Of a DNA stretch of 64,000 nucleotides, positions 1-10,609 are shown in pieces (the first letter of the stretch is position 1; every line of letters begins with the position of its first letter). Under the pieces are notes generated by a model, which was not told where the DNA came from, ran no database searches, and saw only the letters and a list, made by a program, of their open reading frames with translations. Source of the stretch: Xylogone sp. PMI_703 (Eukaryota; Ascomycota; Leotiomycetes); NCBI GenBank assembly GCA_021399445.1, contig JAJTUQ010000008.1:372001-436000 (forward strand). The letters run 5' to 3'. The translations under genes were made by a program, and so were the position numbers.

Positions 1-1
1 C

Positions 2-874
2 TTTGATCTATACACCAAGTCATATACTAAAGGCAAATATCGCATGCTAGTCCTTGATGGCCATGGAAGCCATGTAACCCCTGAATTTGATCGATATTGC
101 ATTCAGAACCACATTGTTACTGTCTGTATGCCTCCACATTCATCTCATATTCTTCAACCACTAGATGTGAGCTGTTTTTCGGTTTTGAAGCGTGCATATG
201 GTGCTGGAGTTCAAAGCAAAGTTCGCTCAAATATCCATCATATCGATAAGTTCGATTTCCTTGAAATATACCTATTTGCGTGTCAGGAAACCTTCAAATC
301 AAGCACTATTTGTTCAGGATTTCTAGCAACTGGGTTAGTTCCATATGATCCACTTCGGGTCATGGCCAAACTGCGAATTGAAGTTGAGAAAACACCTCCT
401 CCTCCAGGGAGTAGTTATACCAATTCTACAGCATCGTGGTCTCCAGCAACACCTCGAAATGCAATACAACTGCAAAAACAATACCAAAGTATTAACAAAA
501 GGCTCAGGCAACAAAGGAGTCCTTCTACACCAACCAAAGTTGCACTTGGCCAACTAATAAAAGGATGCGAAATGGCCATGCATAATGCAATATTTTTAGC
601 CAAGGAAGTAGAGCAATTAAAGGCTGCCAACGAATCAATTCAAAAAAAGCTTACAAAGTCAAGAAAACGAGTAGTTGAGAAAAGCTCTACAACAGCTGAA
701 AAGGCCCCTACAGATGGGGAGGTTAGTACAGAGGTCCATGAAGTAGTAGAACCAGGAAATCCTACCTCACCTTCAGCAACTGGTCAGGCTCCTGCACGAC
801 GGCCACCGAAGTGCTCAGGGTGTGGAATTGTAGGGCATCGAATAACCAAATGTCCTAATTTAGTTAACTACTAA
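2..874 (+). CDS. Pogo/Fot1-type transposase, C-terminal part (copy A)
   Basis: The reading frame is open from base 2, so the gene begins left of the window. What is present is the second half of a DDE superfamily (pogo/Fot1, DDE_1) transposase, which cuts and pastes its own element. Visible motifs are LDGHGSH (second catalytic Asp) near the start and QPLDVSCF (third Asp) about 40 residues later. A charged linker follows, then a C-terminal CCHC zinc knuckle (CSGCGIVGHRITKC). No stop interrupts the visible part. Two related copies lie at 18190-18815 and 62522-63399. The 3' flank ends with a GGGAATTACGT terminus near 982 followed by TA, matching the right end of the copy near 63490. The family call is firm; activity is unknown because the N-terminal half is missing. 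Confidence 0.85.
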   Translation, partial: FDLYTKSYTKGKYRMLVLDGHGSHVTPEFDRYCIQNHIVTVCMPPHSSHILQPLDVSCFSVLKRAYGAGVQSKVRSNIHHIDKFDFLEIYLFACQETFKSSTICSGFLATGLVPYDPLRVMAKLRIEVEKTPPPPGSSYTNSTASWSPATPRNAIQLQKQYQSINKRLRQQRSPSTPTKVALGQLIKGCEMAMHNAIFLAKEVEQLKAANESIQKKLTKSRKRVVEKSSTTAEKAPTDGEVSTEVHEVVEPGNPTSPSATGQAPARRPPKCSGCGIVGHRITKCPNLVNY

Positions 875-982
875 ATATATTTCAATATACGTTGTTTGTG
901 GTTGAATATTTGAAGTTAAATGGTAGATATGGTGGGAGAGTGCGCGAGTGGACCGGGTGCGCGGGTGGACCGGGAATTACGT
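875..982 (+). repeat. 3' untranslated tail and right terminus of pogo copy A
   Basis: The sequence after the stop codon matches that after the stop of the copy at 62522-63399 (shared TTGTTTGTGGTTGAATATTTG and an end resembling GACCGGGAAATACGT). In both copies the shared block stops just before a TA dinucleotide (983-984 here), as expected for a pogo right end with a TA target duplication. The left end lies outside the window. Confidence 0.55.
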
Positions 983-990
983 TACCATTA

Positions 991-1102
991 ATCGTTCGGC
1001 TTACATAAGTTAGCACTCACCACATTACTTACGTAATTTGGTGAGGGTCAGCAATACGCAAAAAACACCAATACGCAAAATTTGCCTCCGATTTCATACC
1101 AC
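991..1102. repeat. Left terminal inverted repeat of pogo copy B
   Basis: This 112-bp arm pairs with 2872-2978. It differs from its partner by a 5-bp insertion near 1007-1011 and is otherwise a perfect complement by eye. The inner part contains a repeated AATACGCAAAA motif, a possible transposase-binding site. Confidence 0.9.
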
Positions 1103-1151
1103 TTAATTGAAACCTCAATTACTCCACCCCACGCAATTATTATATATTCTA

Positions 1152-2829
1152 CTATTCTACATGGAATCTTTGCTTGATAACCATACTACATTTATCAAGA
1201 TCAAGAACAATTGCTTTGTATTTCAGACGCCATGGTCGCGCAAGCCGAGATTCCCTCATATTAACTACCCTAGCTTCCTCAGCTCTATCATCTTCAATTT
1301 GACGTAATGCTTGACGTCCATATATCTCACCATATTTCTGTACAATCTTATTACCATCTGGTCGAATTTTACGTCGTTCAGTTGCAAGGCTAAGGTCAAA
1401 TACTCGTTGAGTTGAAAGTGCTCCTCGTAACATTGAAGTTTCAGCTGCTTTACCTAATTTATCTTGAACACGTACAACAGAAGGTGTAATTTCAACTCCA
1501 TTGATTGATTCAATTGTACGTGTTCGAACATATTCCATCCCACTCTTCCATGTCCGTAAAGTAAAAGGTGTAGGCCACTCTGCCCATGTGAGTTGTGGTG
1601 GTGTGCTCGGATTGAAAATATCGAATGCATCTTCAGATATCTGAAGATATATCTGAAGATGTATCAGATTCAATAGTCTGTTTGCCTTGGTATGATTTGA
1701 CTTTCTTTAGAACGATTTCAGAGTTCAATGGAATTAATCCTGTCTTTCTGAAAGCTGACTGAGTTATGTGACATTTAAATGTATAATCCCAAAAACGTTG
1801 AAAATAACGAAAGAAGTCAACTTTTGAGACGTCAGTTGCACCCATAAATACATCTTCTCGTACAGCTTTCTTGAAATGATGTTTTAGGCTTTGAAATACT
1901 CCAACATCTAAAGGTTGAAGAAGGTGTGTAAGATGTGGTGGAAGTTGAAAGGGGCGGATGCGATGTTGCCAGCAAAAATCAATGAAATCTTGCGTTAGAT
2001 GAGATCCATGGCCATCAAAAATAAGAAGACGATATTGACCTTTCTTGCTTTTGCATGTGAACTTATCAAAATGCTCAAGGTATTTGATTCCAAGCCGATC
2101 GTTCGAAAATCCTGATTCTGAACGAGCCCAAAGGATATCGAGGTCCATATCGTTATCGAAGTGTTTACGCAAATGGTATGCACCTTTAAATATTATCATT
2201 GGTGGCACTCTCTGACCTCCCCAATTGATTGTTGCTACTGCTGTTACTAGTTCTCTGTTTTCAGGATCAGATATATAAGCAGCTTTGCAATCAGCAGGGA
2301 CAATTACTCGTCCACCAGATATCACACCAATCTGGAATCCCGTTTCATCAAAATTAGATATATCTTCTTCAAGAATGCCCCAGTATTGACAACACCGCTT
2401 GAATTCTTCGAAGTGTGACTTGATATCCTCTTGTATATGTGCCTGCCGTCGTTGGACAGAAATCGGTTTAGGTCGTATGAGTTTCCAGTATTCTTAATTC
2501 CTTGCAATCCATCGCTTTGCCCATCTGTGAGAAACAGTATCATTGATGCCAGAGTAATATAGTAATCGATTGGCTGCTTGAATCAGAGTTTCCATAGTCC
2601 CAGGGGTTCCAGAGTGATATAATAACATCATATAATCCTTAAGAGCAGACTCTTGAGGTTCAGAAAGCCTTTTATTATGTCCTCCGCGTGAAGATGAAGG
2701 AGGCCGACCATTAAGACGCGCGCGTAGTGTGTGGTAAGGAACGTTGAAAGAACGTGCAATTGGTGCGATTTTTGCATGTGGATTTAGTTGAATATATTCT
2801 ATTGCTTCTGCAATACGTGATTCGGCCAT
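1152..2829 (-). pseudogene. Pogo-type transposase of copy B (HTH + DDE), one nonsense codon and one frameshift
   Basis: Reading from 2829, the protein starts with a pipsqueak/CENP-B-like helix-turn-helix (MAESRIAEAIEYI). An in-frame upstream ATG at 2892 falls inside the TIR, so I prefer 2829. After about 110 residues a TAA at 2494-2496 interrupts, and the same frame then continues to 1633. That part holds the DDE domain: NFDETGF (first Asp), LIFDGHGSH (second) and QPLDVGVF (third). Near 1632-1665 a short direct repeat (TCTTCAGATAT) coincides with a frameshift, and the C-terminal tail continues in another frame to 1152. Only these two lesions separate it from an intact gene. It could still be mobilised in trans through its intact TIRs. 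Confidence 0.85.
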
Positions 2830-2871
2830 ATTGTGTTGATAATTGTGGGTAAATTGCATTCGAAGATTGGG

Positions 2872-2978
2872 GTGGTATGAAATCGGAGGCAAATTTTGCG
2901 TATTGGTGTTTTTTGCGTATTGCTGACCCTCACCAAATTACGTAAGTAATGTGGTGAGTGCTATGTAAGCCGAACGAT
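2872..2978. repeat. Right terminal inverted repeat of pogo copy B
   Basis: This 107-bp arm is the complement of 991-1102. The TA at 2979-2980 is the flanking target duplication. Confidence 0.9.
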
Positions 2979-2980
2979 TA

Positions 2981-3305
2981 TATGCTACAGCTTCTCCAGC
3001 TCTATCACACCTGCTTACCCCGTGCCTTACTGCCGCAGGCTTAGCCTTGTGAAAACTTTTGTCGTCGCACTTCTATTCCCATGTTATTGTACATTCCCGG
3101 CTTATTTTACCACTAAATCCTTCTTTTTTAAGTGTAATCATGGTATTTTCTGATATTTGTTCACCGCCTTCCTAATTCAGTGATATCTTTGCTTGGGTTC
3201 TATAGTAGACAAACAGGGGTTTGGTAAAAGGTGGAGAATATACAATTAACATTGGGGGTGGGGGGCAAGTTAGTTCGTAAACTGCACCAAAATTTTACCT
3301 GGAAC
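2981..3305. other. Spacer between pogo B and hAT-1
   Basis: No open frame of interest and no recognised motif. A short G-run lies near 3255-3265. Confidence 0.5.
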
Positions 3306-3460
3306 CAGTGTTGTCAATAGTATTCGTAGTACGTATACGGCCGAATTTTCTCATACGCCGTACATACTATAGTGCAAAATTTCTCATACGTACTATACGA
3401 CGAAAACTAAAGCCATACTATAGTATATGGCCGTATACTATAGTATGAACACGTGACTTA
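3306..3460. repeat. hAT-1 left terminal and subterminal repeats
   Basis: Contains the CAGTGTTG terminus and then clustered partly palindromic motifs (CATACTATAGTATATGGCC, GTATACTATAGTATG). The same motifs recur at the opposite end of the element, which suggests transposase-binding sites. Confidence 0.65.
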
Positions 3461-3479
3461 CCCGGGGGGTTGAATACCC

Positions 3480-5570
3480 CTAACTTTCATTGGCTGCGTC
3501 TTTGTATCTCCAACCACCAACCAATAATTTCTCACCCCACTCTGTATCGCCTAATTGCAACCACGACTTCAGACATTCCAAGGCTAGAATCACCTCATTA
3601 CCAAGACGATTCCTCCGGTCCGTAATTGATATTTTCGCCCCGGAAAAGAGACGTTCGGGTTCAGCTGCCATTGCAGGGATTGACAGCATATCAAGCGCCA
3701 TGATGCTCAAATTAGGATAATTCAATTGCTGCGTTGGTTCCTGCCACCAATCCCTTGGATCGGCCACATCGCCGATAATTTCAGCACTACAATACCTAAC
3801 ATATTCATCACCAGCCACGCGAGATCTCCTCCGTGCTTTTTCCCAGGCCTTGAATGTATTATGGACCTCCGGGGCTCCCGACGACGATGAAGCAGTCGCT
3901 GGTCGAGAGGTAGGCTCTTTTGGCTTGTACGATTCCTCCCAGAACCTTTGCGCCTGAGCCTTTGCATCTATGATCCATTCCGGGTGGTGTGCCCAATTAT
4001 CTTCGAAATACGTCCACTTTTGATCGGGATGAAGCACGATGGCTGCAATATATACACAAGTGTGTTCGGTTTTGCTATAATATTGGTTCATTTTAGCCCA
4101 GCCAGAGTTACAACAAGGGTCTAGGAATGGATCACTTTGGTGGGTTTCACATGCTGCTTCGAGGGTATCCAGGATAAAATCCATGGTAGGGATCACATTT
4201 TCCAGGGTTGATTTTCCACCTTCCGTTGATAATGTAGCATCCTCAAAGGCCTGTAATACATCTTTAATATTTGAGAGGGTTTCCCAATCCTCGGAGGATA
4301 GTGGTCCTCCTCATTTTCATTATATCGATCACAGTATCTTTGCAGAGCCTCCTTGATCTGTGGCTTTAATGCACAATCTATTTCCGTCTTCCAGGAATTC
4401 CAACGTGTTGAATTATCTCGAAGGAGCCCCAAACCATAGCTAAGAGCATTGAATTTTGCACGGCGTTGAGGTGTGCGTTGTATATGGACTACTAAATTGT
4501 GGAGCTTTCCAAGTGGTCCTTTTTTCCGCCATGCTTCGAATTCTTTCTCCGTGGGCAAAATGGCCTCGGAAATCCCAGGGTTGTTGTAATTAGCAATTGC
4601 TTCGTTTGCCGTATCGAAAAGGAATGCTGTGGCAGCAAGGTTTAAGATATGGCCATTGCAACGAAGTCGGTGATGATCAGGGTATATTTGACATTAAATT
4701 GGTCGTGGAGTACTAACTTCATCCATTCAGTACAAGAGGAATCGATTGGCATTTTATTATCAATTTACTTACAAACACTAAGCTCCGCCATCATGGTATC
4801 ATTATTGCTAGCATTGTCCATCATGAATTAGCCTAGTTTGAAGGCTATTTCATAATCCTCGATAACTTCGATTACCAGTTGAGCAATGTGCTCTCCGGTA
4901 TGTTCTTCCTTCAGCTCCTTGAGGGCCAATACAGGGTGCCGCAGCTCTCCATCTTCGGCAATAAAGTGGGCCACGAGACCAAGTAGTGCTAGGCAGTTCG
5001 GTGAGGTCCAAAGATCGCACGTAATATGGATCTCTGACTTTGCATTATGAAGAGACTTCCGAATATGAGCTTTCTCTGTTTGGAAAGTTCGCATCAGCCA
5101 TTGGGAAATGGTGTTATGGCTCTGAGGCAACCATTCATCACATGTATCGTTGATAAATTGGATCAAGGCTCGAAATTCCTCACATTCCACCATTCGAAGT
5201 GGTATTGCACAGCGAGCAGTCCAGCGTACAAAAAGGATCTCAAACTGAGCAACATCAATCTCTGAAGTCGTCCGTCGCCTCTTATAGCTAGTTTCCTTGG
5301 CTCGGTCAAATGCATGCTCGATCGAAGATTGCACGCGAAGGGCTTTCTGTTCACTCGATGATATGTCTGTAATGTTATGCTCTTCACGCAGATGCCTCTT
5401 GATCACAGTAGTACCACCAGATTCGAGGTAGATGGTGGAACAATACTTGCACCGCCATTCAACCCGCTGGTCCTTGTTGCTATAATACAAAGTCTCAGGA
5501 TTAGGGTCTGGCATATGATCCCAAATCCATGCAGTCCGTTTTCGAGTACGTGGTCGATTAGAGTTAGCAC
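3480..5570 (-). pseudogene. hAT transposase (BED zinc finger + RNase-H-like + dimerisation domain), broken
   Basis: From the 5' (right) end: a BED zinc finger (WRCKYC, then a His pair in KRHLREEH) at about 5515-5380, with in-frame coding (RKRTAWIWDHMPDP) extending it to about 5570. Next comes the N-terminal catalytic part with ITCDLWTSPN (the CDxWTS motif with the first Asp) up to a stop near 4828. The middle is damaged between 4828 and 4558. A segment at 4558-4193 (RKKGPLGKLHNLVVHIQ, RDNSTRWNSW) follows. The last segment, 4196-3480, carries the C-terminal hAT dimerisation domain (LSIPAMAAEPERLFSGAKI, ITDRRNRLG). Order and motifs match hAT-2 at 58984-61165, which serves as an internal reference. 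At least two frame disruptions and a stop make it non-functional. Confidence 0.85.
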
Positions 5571-5789
5571 CTACATTAATATAGATTGACTAGGTGTTAA
5601 CACATCACTTAGAAAAGTGCTGCTGAACATAGAGAGCTCATCGGAGTCAGTAAACATAGACATGATGGAATGGTGGCCAAAAGTAAAGGGACAAAATAAT
5701 GTGAATATATATTAAAAGGGTCTAAACAAAAAAGCTCCACAGTTAAGTTATACATAAAACAATCACTTTTTGGGATGAACCCTGCATAC

Positions 5790-5949
5790 ATTATAGTATA
5801 CGAGCGTATACGGCGTATGTTGAACCTTATACCATAGTATATGGCGAGAGAAAAGGGCCATACTATAGTATACTATAATACAGGAAAATATGCCCATACG
5901 CACTGTGAACTACGTACACTACGAATACGGTATACTATTGCCAACACTG
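5790..5949. repeat. hAT-1 right terminal and subterminal repeats
   Basis: Holds GGCCATACTATAGTATAC and related palindromes and ends with the complement of CAGTGTTGG. It pairs with 3306-3460. Confidence 0.65.
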
Positions 5950-7108
5950 AAATTAAAACGGATGGCATGCGAGTTAAAAAATAAATATTCTGGGTAGCAT
6001 GGCGGTCATTTGCCGTTATAATTAGGACTATTTTGCTTCATGATATATTAATAAATCCTAACGACTTAAGTAGTTAACTAATATTTTAATACAATTAAAA
6101 CTTGTAGTTGTTAAGACTACTAGGGGACATTTCCGGCCACAAGAATTCAATAATGGAGACTTGTAAGTTTTTCGACGCAACATGAAATGGCCCAACGAAT
6201 CTTAGTGCTATAAAGATCTAGCACATCATCAATAATATCAAGCTCAAAAAGTAATCTCCGCGGCCAAGAACCGCCTAATGTCCTCCGCAAATTCCTCAGC
6301 ATACTGGTAGAGGAACCCATGACCAGAATCAGGGAAAACCTTCAGCCAAGCATACGGAAGCTTTTGTTGCAATAAAAAGCTGTTGGATGTAGGAAGCATG
6401 AAGTCATCCTTCCCCTGGCCGATTAGTACAGGGATTTTTATCTCACTCAATCGGTCATAGCTCCCATCTGAGCGCTGCTCTGGATCTGCCATTGCAGCCA
6501 TAGAAGACACTAATGCTTTGAGACCGACACCTTCGTCATTCCACCCATGTGATACCCTTGTTGAGCGTTCTTCTCCGCTAGTGGAACGATTACGCTCATA
6601 GATCCTTTTATACCAAGCTTGGCCGGCAGCCCAGCTAGTTGGCGTTTTGAGGAAGAATAATGGTCCAAACTGGTGTTCAAAGGACTCCTGGGGAAGAGAA
6701 GCGATTTGTGACACCTGGAGCCTTCGTTCCGTAGGGTGGTAGGCTACATCCGGGCCCCAAGTCACCGTGGCACCTGCTAAAATGAGTCTGCGGACTAGTC
6801 CCTTAGGACCGTTTAGATAGACCAGCGGTGCCATAGTTCCACCGATGCTAAAGCCAAGGATATCGACTTGAGTGACATTAAGGAGGGACAAGAAAGTAAT
6901 GACATGTTGGGCCATTTCTTTACCAGTAGTTGCTACTGATCCTGTGCTGTGGCCGACCCCAGCATTGTCAAAGAGGATGATTTCACGGTGGGTAGCAACT
7001 GAGTTAATTAGAAGGGGATCCCAACTTTGGTTTAAAATACGTTAGTTTAAAGGTGGGCAACCTCGCAGCAAAGTTTAGAAGCACTCACTAGTCCATAGTT
7101 CCCCGAAA

Positions 7109-7184
7109 GGGTATACTTAAATCCACTTGGGCGTGTCCCTAAATCAACTTAACACAGACCACTTCAACGCGTGTATGGCCGACA
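7109..7184. repeat. MULE-1 left TIR
   Basis: 76 bp, complementary to 9861-9936. Preceded by the TCCCCGAAA target-site copy. Confidence 0.9.
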
Positions 7185-7522
7185 TCGGATGTCCGACGTG
7201 ACTCTCCCCCCCATACATTTTGTTAGTAATCCTAAGTATCAACCGACTGCCGGGCCCATAAGCGCATAATACTTATGACCGCTATTCCACACCGTATCTA
7301 TACAGTAGAGATCACTCAACTTTGCGGTGAGCAATAGCTACCGGTATTGCTATAGTTATATAGCCACGTTATGTAGTAGTATATATAGACTTGCTGTAAC
7401 TCTCAGAATATACAACGAATTCAACGATCTTGAATCTATTCTTGTATTTCCTTGAATCATTATACTTTTCAGCCAGCACCACCATTTCTTACCACTTTTT
7501 GCTAACCATAACCCTCCATCCA

Positions 7523-9721
7523 ATGGCAACTATTACTTCTCCATGTGGTCCTGCTCCACCAGAAGCATATTACTCTGATCTACTATCGTTATACACAGCA
7601 ATTCAGGCGTTTGCGCGTGAAAACGGCTATACTTTTACTGCTCGGGATAAACAACGGAATAGAGTTATATATATTTGCGATCAAGGCGGTTCATACCAGT
7701 CAAAAAGCAAAAGACCTAATGTTCATCCTTCCAAACAACGCAATGGTTCTACCAAAAAGTATGGCTGTAAGATGAAAGTGACAGCAAAAAAGGAAGGCAA
7801 TAATTGGAGAGTCCAGGTTATTGAAGCTATTCATAACCATAATACCTTTACATCGGCTGTAGCCCATCCAGTGCATAGAAATGGTGCACTGGATCCTCAT
7901 CTACGTACTTTGATCTTATCCAAGGCTAAAGCTGGAGTTCAGAACACTCAAATCCTGAACTTTTTACGTATGGAATACCCAGAAGTTTTGATAACTGGAA
8001 ATAATATTACAAATATCACTCAAAGTATAAGAAATGAAGAATTAGATGGCTGGACACTAATTCAATAGCTATTATATATATGACTATGTTCCGTTTTAGC
8101 TATTTACTAACAGATCAGGGAACATTTACAGTAAAAGGGCTTTAATCCGTCATACTTGCTTGACTCCAACAAACAGCTAGTTCATCTCTTCTATGTCCAT
8201 CCGGATATGATTACTTTATATTAATAATACCTTGACATTATATTAATAGATTGTATATATAAAACTAATCGATTCTGTATACTACTACTTAATATTTATG
8301 CTATAACTAGTGGAAATAAGATTGTTCAAGTTGGGTTAACATTCCTTTTAGATGAGAAAGAAGATACTTATAATTAAGCTTTGGCACAAGTACAAGAATT
8401 GATGCAAAAGTACTTTATTCCAGAGCCAGTTTCTATTGTAACTGATAAAGAACTAGCCTTGATAAATAATATCGATATATTCTTCTTAGAATTTAGTCAT
8501 TTCCTTTGCCGATAGCACGTCAATATACATATATTGGCCAGAACCAAGAAGTTCTTTCTAGCGCCAGTTATGGAAGATGGGGTCATGCAAAGGCACCCCC
8601 AATTCCGAGAGTTCCTTCAAGCTTGGAAGAATCTTTTAGATTCTCCTACTTTTGAAGCCTATACATCAAATCTCATACAGTTTCACTCTTTCCCCGATAG
8701 TGCAGTTCAATATGCAGAAAACATTTGGTTAGTCCCATAGAAAAAGAAGTTAATTCGATATTAGGTTAATCAACAGTTACATTTTGGAGTACTTATCACA
8801 TCAATCATCGAAGATTATTATAATGTTTTAAAAGGCTATTTACAACGAGGAAACAGAGATTTGAAAGACATATTCGATTACCTCACATACTTCTGGAAAA
8901 CTTAACATAATGACATCAATACAGTTAAATCCCAAGAGCAACTTCATCAAAAACACAGCTTAAATACCCCTCTTTTAGCTACTGTTAAAAGCAATGTATA
9001 TGACTATACACTGAAGAAGATAGTAGCTGAACAGGTAAAGCTTCCCAAAGACTAATCTATTACTTTACCGGAGTGTAATTGTACAGTTGAACATACTTTA
9101 GGATTGCCATGTTATCACACAATATGGAGAAGGCAAAGAGATGATGGCGTGATTCTCCCTGAGGATATACATGTTCACTAGTACTATATTAGGCCAGATG
9201 AAAGTATTCCTTTACCTTTGAACATTCGAGAGCTTATTCTCAACCCACAGGTTGTGAAAGGTAAAGGCAGGCCTAGAGGAGCTCTTAATAGAGGCCGGAG
9301 ATCAGATATTAATATAATATCTGGTACCAGGCGGTTATCCTCTGCCTTTGAACTGCCTTCTAGTTCAGCTCCACCAGCTCTACAATCTTCAACTTCAAGG
9401 GCAACCTCTCCCTTGGGAAATCACAGGTCTGGCCGTATAACTAGCAACGTAGGCTTACAGCGAATCAGAGAGCTTGGGATTGATTCATACGAGCCGGGGA
9501 CCATGCGAGAAAGGGCCTACCAGCGTGGTATTTCATCAATTTACTATACAGATTCTATTGAAGATACAGCTATATTAGCTGACGAGAGAATGATGGACTT
9601 GGTGGGGTGGGACGAAGAAGATAATGCCGAAATTGAGTCTCAAAAGACCCAAGAGTACATAGTAGTCTTGGCTGAAGTTGAGTCTCAAAAGACTCAAGAA
9701 TATATAGTGGTCTCAAAATAA
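7523..9721 (+). pseudogene. MULE-1 transposase (FAR1-type DNA binding, MULE DDE, SWIM finger), multiple stops
   Basis: The start at 7523 (MATITSPCGPAPPEAYY) matches that of MULE-3. The first 180 residues form a FAR1/WRKY-like zinc-binding region (CDQGGSYQ, NVHPSKQ, YGCKMKV, IHNHNT). After about 8066 the frame is broken repeatedly, but the MULE core is readable: IVTDKELAL, LARTKKFF, HFGVL, then a SWIM finger (CNCTVEHTLGLPCYH) near 9075-9120. The C-terminal 9218-9721 is open and ends with a duplicated ESQKTQEYIVV motif. Several stops replace tryptophans conserved in MULE-3: TAA at 8375, TAG at 8513, 8738 and 8762. It is dead but retains TIRs. Confidence 0.88.
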
Positions 9722-9860
9722 CTTCACTATTGCCATATTAGGAAATACATATATTTATGCTTAAATCATTATGAGGATCACGGGTTGCATAGCTGAGTCT
9801 CTTTGTGCAGTACTAATTTGTATGCGATCGCGAGGCGAAGTTGTGCGAACAACGCTCCGG

Positions 9861-9936
9861 TGTCGGCCATACACGCGTTGAAGTGGTCTGTGTTAAGTTG
9901 ATTTAGGGACACGCCCAAGTGGATTTAAGTATACCC
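9861..9936. repeat. MULE-1 right TIR
   Basis: 76 bp, complementary to 7109-7184. Followed by the CCCCCGAAA target-site copy that continues into the hydrolase exon. Confidence 0.9.
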
Positions 9937-10063
9937 CCCCCGAAAATGCATAAGAAAGAGCAGAGGCACGCTAGTTGGAAACTCCAAATCTGCGATACGC
10001 ATACTTGAAGTCATCATTCACTGAGACATACTGAGTCTTTGCTGTTTGATGAGTGACAGACAT

Positions 10064-10609
10064 GATAAATAGGTTCTAGAAAGAGCTAGGGAGCTGAGAT
10101 TGGATCGAGGAGTGTTGTCGCATTACACTTCCCAAGCGCTTTAAAGAACATGTCTTATAGCTTTTTGTATCCATAGCTCTCGGTTTGCTTGCGCTTCCCG
10201 GTCACTTGCCAAAGAAGGAAATAGATATTGAATATTAACGCAAATATCCAATTGGTAAACCTAGTGTAGGCGTGTAACATGTTCATTGGTGGGAATCGTG
10301 AATAGGACTCTGTTAGTGAACGTCAAACATCCGCCACGCGAAAGCTTGTGGGGAAGGAAGACGGTGATTACTTATTTGTTAACATGGAGATGTTACTCAT
10401 ACAATAATAGTCGATGACTGAATCTGCGATTGAATTCGGCATTGACTAAAGATCAGCTTAAGAAACCGTATTATCATGTCACCAAAACATGGAGCAGATG
10501 ATTAATCACCGTGTGTGTTGCGTACAGAAGGTAGGGTCGAACCTCGGTAAATCGATTGCCAAGGGACCGATGGTTTATGAATGATAATTATCCTACAATA
10601 ACAAAAACA
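10064..10609. other. Upstream region of the split hydrolase, no gene seen
   Basis: By position this holds the promoter and 5' untranslated region of the hydrolase gene. I see no convincing open frame or repeat. Confidence 0.4.

Larger units (their letters stand above)
989..2980 (-). mobile_element. Complete pogo/Fot1-type DNA transposon (copy B) with TIRs and TA duplication
   Basis: Long inverted termini at 991-1102 and 2872-2978 start with ATCGTTCGGCTTACATA and are identical apart from a 5-bp insertion in the left arm. TA dinucleotides flank both ends (989-990, 2979-2980), the target duplication expected for Tc1/pogo elements. The element is about 2.0 kb and encodes one transposase on the minus strand. 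It lies only a few bases from the right end of copy A. The near-identity of the two arms suggests it inserted relatively recently. Confidence 0.9.
3306..5949 (-). mobile_element. Decayed hAT-family DNA transposon (hAT-1)
   Basis: The ends read CAGTGTTGtCAATAGTA at 3306 and, on the other strand, CAGTGTTGgCAATAGTA ending at 5949. These are typical hAT termini, and the inner part of the repeat (TTCGTAGT.ACGTA) also matches after a 7-bp indel. Both subterminal regions carry copies of the palindrome ATACTATAGTAT. The interior encodes a BED-finger hAT transposase on the minus strand, broken by stops and frameshifts. I could not find a matching 8-bp target duplication (CCTGGAAC on the left, AAATTAAA on the right). 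Confidence 0.85.
7109..9936 (+). mobile_element. MULE-1, Mutator-like transposon with 76-bp TIRs and 9-bp target duplication
   Basis: The termini 7109-7184 and 9861-9936 are inverted copies starting GGGTATACTTAAATCC. Flanking bases TCCCCGAAA (7100-7108) and CCCCCGAAA (9937-9945) form a 9-bp duplication with one mismatch, the hallmark of Mutator-like insertion. The interior carries a FAR1/MULE/SWIM transposase in the same orientation as the window. The element sits inside the hydrolase gene described at 6244-10063. Confidence 0.92.
6244..10063 (-). pseudogene. Chloroperoxidase-like alpha/beta hydrolase gene split by a MULE insertion
   Basis: The 3' part (6244-7024) encodes an alpha/beta hydrolase with nucleophile motif GFSIGG, acid GKDDF and histidine DSGHGF. 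Upstream in frame it reads WDPLLINSVATHREIILFDNAGVG, the usual start of the cap-less core. An intron at 7088-7025 (GTGAGT...AAAG) joins in frame to MHFRGTMD. That exon is interrupted at 7108 by MULE-1 and resumes at 9937, where VPLLFLMHF is encoded, and runs back to an ATG at 10061-10063 (MSVTHQTAK...). The 9-bp target duplication (7100-7108 and 9937-9945) falls in the HFRG oxyanion-loop codons. A second lesion, a stop plus one-base frame change near 9968-9972, lies in the first exon. The insertion alone must abolish the product. Family members are small serine hydrolases or perhydrolases; the substrate cannot be inferred. Confidence 0.85.
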
